Shown piece by piece: positions 62,558 through 64,000 of a stretch of 64,000 nt of DNA (within the stretch, counting starts at the first letter, position 1; each line of letters begins with the position of its first letter). The stretch is from Aureimonas endophytica (GTDB lineage: Bacteria; Pseudomonadota; Alphaproteobacteria; Rhizobiales; Rhizobiaceae), in NCBI RefSeq assembly GCF_014642635.1, contig NZ_BMIQ01000005.1:124001-188000 (forward strand), read 5' to 3'. The notes under the pieces were generated by a model. It ran no database searches. It saw only the letters and a program-made list of their open reading frames with translations, and had not been told where the DNA came from. The position numbers and the translations under genes are program-made.

Positions 62558-63625
62558 TTGACCGACTTGCTCGATGCGGCCCGCAAGGGCGCGCCGCGGC
62601 GCCTGCGCGCCCTGGCCTATGCCGGCACCGTCCTCGCCCTCGGGCTCTGCGGCCCGACGGCATCGGCCTTCGCCGAGGACATCCTGATCGGCGTCGTCAC
62701 CAAGACCGAAGCCAATCCCTTCTTCGCCAAGATCCGCGAGGGCGCCACCGCCAAGGCGAAGGAGATCGGCGGCGTCACGATCCAGAGCTATGCCGGCAAG
62801 TTCGACGGCGACAATGACAGCCAGGTCACGGCGGTGGAGAACCTCGTCTCGGCCGGCGCCAAGGGCATCCTGCTCGTGCCTAGCGATTCCAAGGGCATCG
62901 TCCCGGCCGTCGAGCAGGCGCGCAAGGCCGGCGTCTATGTCGTGACGCTCGACACCCCGCTCGATCCGCCGGACGCGGCTGACGCGACGCTCGCCACCGA
63001 CAATTTCAAGGCCGGCGAGATGATCGGCGCCTGGGCGGCGAAGACGCTCGGCGACACGTCCAAGGCCAAGGTCGCCTTTCTCGACGCCCTGGAGAACCAG
63101 CCGACCGTCGACGCGGCGCGCGACCAGGGCTTCATGAAGGGCTTCGGCATCGATCCGAAGGACACGAGCCGCTATCTCGACGAGGACGATGCGCGCATCG
63201 TCGGCCATCAATGGGGCAAGGGCTCGGAGGAAGGCGGGCGCACCGGCATGGAGACGCTGCTCCAGAAGGACCCGGAGACCAACGTCGTCTACACGATCAA
63301 CGAGCCGACGGCGGCGGGCGCCTACGAGGCGCTGAAGGCGATGGGCAAGGAAGGCGCGACCCTTCTCACCTCCGTGGACGGCGGCTGCCCCGGCGTCCAG
63401 AACGTCAAGGCCGGCGTCATCGGCGCGACCGCCATGCAGTTTCCGCTGAACATGGCGACGCTCGGCGTCCAGGCGATCGTCGACCACGTGAAGTCGGGCA
63501 AGACGGTGGCGCCGACGCCCGGCCTCGCCTTCTTCGACACCGGCGTGAAGCTCGTGACCGACAAGCCGGTGGACGGCCTGCCCTCGATCACCTCCGACGA
63601 GGCCCTGAAGCTCTGCTGGGGCTGA
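62558..63625 (+). CDS. frcB: Fructose-type ABC transporter binding protein (FrcB-like)
   Basis: A 355-residue periplasmic binding protein starting at TTG, supported by a strong GGGGAGGAAACA just upstream. A Sec signal follows a 17-residue basic stretch ([21 protein letters not shown]). The mature N-terminus [21 protein letters not shown] resembles FrcB, with [35 protein letters not shown] and [21 protein letters not shown]. The order ROK repressor, binding protein, permease matches rhizobial frcR-frcBCA. The ligand is inferred to be fructose or a close monosaccharide. Confidence 0.8.
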   Translation: MTDLLDAARKGAPRRLRALAYAGTVLALGLCGPTASAFAEDILIGVVTKTEANPFFAKIREGATAKAKEIGGVTIQSYAGKFDGDNDSQVTAVENLVSAGAKGILLVPSDSKGIVPAVEQARKAGVYVVTLDTPLDPPDAADATLATDNFKAGEMIGAWAAKTLGDTSKAKVAFLDALENQPTVDAARDQGFMKGFGIDPKDTSRYLDEDDARIVGHQWGKGSEEGGRTGMETLLQKDPETNVVYTINEPTAAGAYEALKAMGKEGATLLTSVDGGCPGVQNVKAGVIGATAMQFPLNMATLGVQAIVDHVKSGKTVAPTPGLAFFDTGVKLVTDKPVDGLPSITSDEALKLCWG

Positions 63626-63690
63626 GGCCCGCCGCGTTTCCGGCCGCCGCCGCTTCTCCGGCGGCGGCCGTTCCATGAGAGGGCCGCGCC

Positions 63691-64000
63691 ATGAATTCCG
63701 TCCCCGATCCGCAAGCCTCCGGCCCCGCCGGCTTCGAGCGGGCGCTCGCCGGCAGCGACACGCGCGAGGCCGCGTTCGAGGACGCGCCGCGCGGGCCCCT
63801 GCAACGCCTCCAGCGCTTCCTGCATCTCTATCCGACGCTGGTGCCCTTCATCGTCCTCGCGGCCAGCATCGCGGTCTTCTCCGCCATCGTCGGCACGCGC
63901 TTCTTCCAGCCCTTCAACCTGTCGCTGATCCTCCAGCAGGTGACGATCATCGGCATCATCGGCATCGCCCAGACGCTGGTCATCCTGACGGCGGGCATCG
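63691..64000 (+). CDS. frcC: Fructose-type ABC permease (FrcC-like), 3' end outside window
   Basis: The first 103 codons of a permease that runs off the right edge. It starts at an ATG (63691) after GAGGG and reads MNSVPDPQASGPAGFERALA, then a basic linker (GPLQRLQRFLHLYPT), the first membrane segment (LVPFIVLAASIAVFSAIVG) and QVTIIGIIGIAQTLVILTAGI, the beginning of the RbsC/FrcC signature. The gap to the frcB-like gene is 65 bp, consistent with one operon. Confidence 0.82.
   Translation, partial: MNSVPDPQASGPAGFERALAGSDTREAAFEDAPRGPLQRLQRFLHLYPTLVPFIVLAASIAVFSAIVGTRFFQPFNLSLILQQVTIIGIIGIAQTLVILTAGI

Noticed and set aside
1-64000. CRISPR arrays, tRNA and rRNA genes, prophage
   Set aside because: No regularly spaced direct repeats, no cloverleaf-like sequences and no structural phage genes were recognised on either strand.

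Overview
The window is very GC-rich, densely packed bacterial DNA. Its gene content is typical of an alphaproteobacterium of the Hyphomicrobiales (Rhizobiales): DUF892 and CsbD-like small stress proteins, FCD-type GntR regulators, an HWE histidine kinase, an Frc-like fructose importer, many high-affinity ABC importers, and short palindromic TCATCCCGG...CCGGGATGA repeats. The species cannot be named from sequence alone. No rRNA, tRNA, phage or CRISPR was seen.

Layout. 1-2.2 kb: 3' end of a ribose-type permease and a transglutaminase-like protein. 2.4-9.9 kb: an unusual cluster. A tightly overlapping minus-strand operon encodes an SGNH-like protein, a family 2 glycosyltransferase, a second SGNH-like protein, 2-oxoacid dehydrogenase E1 alpha and beta, and a 99-residue lipoyl carrier. 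It faces a plus-strand pair: a lysine-free lipoyl-like protein and a lipoyl-like/SGNH protein. A second glycosyltransferase lies outside. No E2 catalytic core or E3 is present. This is the best candidate for an undescribed system, possibly oxidative production of an acyl group for glycan decoration. 10-12.1 kb: small stress-type and membrane genes.

12.1-18.4 kb: a GntR regulator divergent from a spermidine/putrescine-type importer and a hydantoin-racemase/SnoaL-like fusion. 18.6-19.6 kb: a Panacea (SocA-like) antitoxin gene with a probable toxin partner. 19.7-26.7 kb: DUF892 protein, DUF2252 protein, a CitA/TcuC-type transporter, a possible IS701 remnant, RecQ and a DapA-family aldolase.

27.6-42.8 kb: an organosulfur island. 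It holds two NtaA/DszA-type flavin monooxygenases, a complete Liv-type importer, an SfnB/DszC-like flavoprotein, a flavin reductase, an SsuD-type alkanesulfonate monooxygenase, an FAD/NAD(P)-binding protein and a convergent TauABC importer. Together these could import organosulfur compounds and release sulfite from them.

42.9-46.4 kb: a kaiC-kaiB-HWE kinase operon without kaiA, a probable proto-timer or stress switch. 46.5-52.2 kb: an FAD oxidoreductase, a PAS-GGDEF-EAL protein and a Bcr/CflA-type exporter. 52.3-61.1 kb: a sugar-catabolic module (aldo/keto reductase, polyol dehydrogenase, SDR, GntR regulator) divergent from a sugar importer with two different permeases. 61.1-64 kb: a ROK repressor divergent from an frcB-like gene and the start of an frcC-like permease cut by the window end.
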